From NCBI GenBank assembly GCA_002083595.1, contig MSXT01000074.1, positions 1 to 6,164 of the forward strand: a stretch of 6,164 nucleotides of DNA. Direction: 5' to 3'. Position 1 is the first letter of the stretch; every line of letters begins with the position of its first letter. Shown piece after piece: positions 5,872 through 6,164 of this stretch. A model generated the notes under the pieces. That model made no database searches and was not told the DNA's origin. It saw nothing but the letters and a program-made list of their open reading frames with translations. This DNA comes from Proteobacteria bacterium ST_bin16 (lineage in GTDB: Bacteria > Pseudomonadota > Gammaproteobacteria > Burkholderiales > Nitrosomonadaceae). Made by a program: the position numbers and the translations under genes.

Positions 5872-6164
5872 TTATTTCTTACTTTTATTTTTTAATAAGA
5901 ACGCTCTGTTCTTTTTATCCCATTGCTCAACCTGATACGCTTCATATTCACTCAAAACGCCACCTTTCCAGACAAAACCTTTAGGCAGATGCTTTAGCTT
6001 TCGATTGGTTAATGCTTCAAGATCAGCCGCACTCATATCCGAACTATCCAATAGCATTGGTAGTGGGGTCTCGAGTGCTTCCGCGACGGCTTCTATAATC
6101 CTGAGTGATGGATTGGCTTTATCATTGGTCAGATCGGTAAAAAAAGAGATGGAGACCCCCGCCT
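5872..6164 (-). CDS. trbA: TrbA-like helix-turn-helix transcriptional repressor, 3' part (start outside window)
   Basis: The frame is open from the window edge to a TAA at 5874-5872, giving the last 96 residues. The N-terminal part, including the first helices of the DNA-binding domain, is missing. The visible part begins with AGVSISFFTDLTNDKANPSL and continues RIIEAVAEALETPLPMLL, which is the recognition helix and following helices of an XRE/lambda-repressor-type HTH. The segment after it (SSDMSAADLEAL, then LPKGFVWKGGVLSEYEAYQVEQWDKK) resembles the C-terminal part of RP4 TrbA as I remember it. The protein ends in a lysine-rich tail (KNKSKK). RP4 TrbA is about 120 residues, so roughly 25 residues should be missing here. 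Its place just upstream of trbB, in the same direction, is that of trbA in IncP-1 plasmids, where TrbA represses transfer promoters. The role as repressor of the trb operon is inferred from family and position. The ATG at 6057 is internal to the HTH protein and is not a credible start. Confidence 0.83.
   Translation of the reverse strand, partial: AGVSISFFTDLTNDKANPSLRIIEAVAEALETPLPMLLDSSDMSAADLEALTNRKLKHLPKGFVWKGGVLSEYEAYQVEQWDKKNRAFLLKNKSKK

Noticed and set aside
5897..5915. Hairpin AAGAAC-GCTCT-GTTCTT followed by Ts on the + strand
   Set aside because: The T run follows the stem only in the + direction, where no gene is transcribed, and the hairpin lies inside the trbA coding sequence. 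In the minus direction it is followed by A-rich sequence, so it is not a terminator for this operon.
5872..6057. A separate 61-residue gene starting at 6057
   Set aside because: The same frame continues upstream to the window edge with clear helix-turn-helix sequence, so the ATG is an internal methionine of the TrbA-like protein.

Overview
The window holds part of a conjugative transfer operon, entirely on the minus strand. It encodes the mating-pair-formation type IV secretion system (T4SS) of the IncP/RP4 'Trb' (MPF-T) type. Read in the direction of transcription (right to left) the order is trbA (3' part), trbB, trbC, trbD, trbE, trbF, trbG (5' part). This is the RP4 order: trbF follows trbE directly, whereas in Ti-plasmid and Tn4371-like trb operons trbJ/(K)/L lie between them. 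From memory of the RP4 proteins, the TrbC, TrbD and TrbE products look closely related to their RP4 counterparts. Base composition appears moderate (by eye roughly the high 40s % G+C, not computed), clearly below RP4. The best guess is an IncP-like plasmid or integrative conjugative element in a moderate-GC proteobacterium, perhaps a betaproteobacterium. The host cannot be fixed from this window.

Layout: 6164-5872 is the C-terminal 96 codons of a TrbA-like helix-turn-helix repressor. 5871-5771 is a 101-bp A+T-rich intergenic region with a candidate trbB promoter, a near-perfect palindrome and repeated ATTAC/GTAAT half-sites. After it come trbB (traffic/assembly ATPase), trbC (propilin), trbD (small inner-membrane protein), trbE (VirB4-type ATPase), trbF (VirB8-type inner-membrane protein) and trbG (VirB9-type periplasmic protein, running off the left edge). 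The genes are tightly packed: trbD/trbE and trbE/trbF overlap by ATGA, trbC/trbD are 10 nt apart with the trbD Shine-Dalgarno overlapping the trbC stop, and the other gaps are 14-21 nt. No stretch over 300 bases lacks a gene.

The most notable feature is a single-base frameshift in trbE, exactly inside the Walker A (P-loop) codons, at minus-strand GGG CCC CAC. One C fewer restores an uninterrupted 845-codon TrbE with intact Walker A and Walker B motifs. As written, the gene yields a 500-residue protein that stops just before the nucleotide-binding loop. A homopolymer sequencing error or a recent mutation is the simplest explanation. The site also happens to be a CCC-C string, a classic +1 slippage site, so recoding is worth a check.

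Together the genes would build the conjugative pilus and channel: TrbC is the pilin, TrbB and TrbE power assembly and transfer, TrbD, TrbF and TrbG are membrane and envelope-spanning parts, and TrbA would repress the operon. Apart from the frameshift I see no evidence of a new system; this is a recognisable T4SS operon with some local peculiarities.
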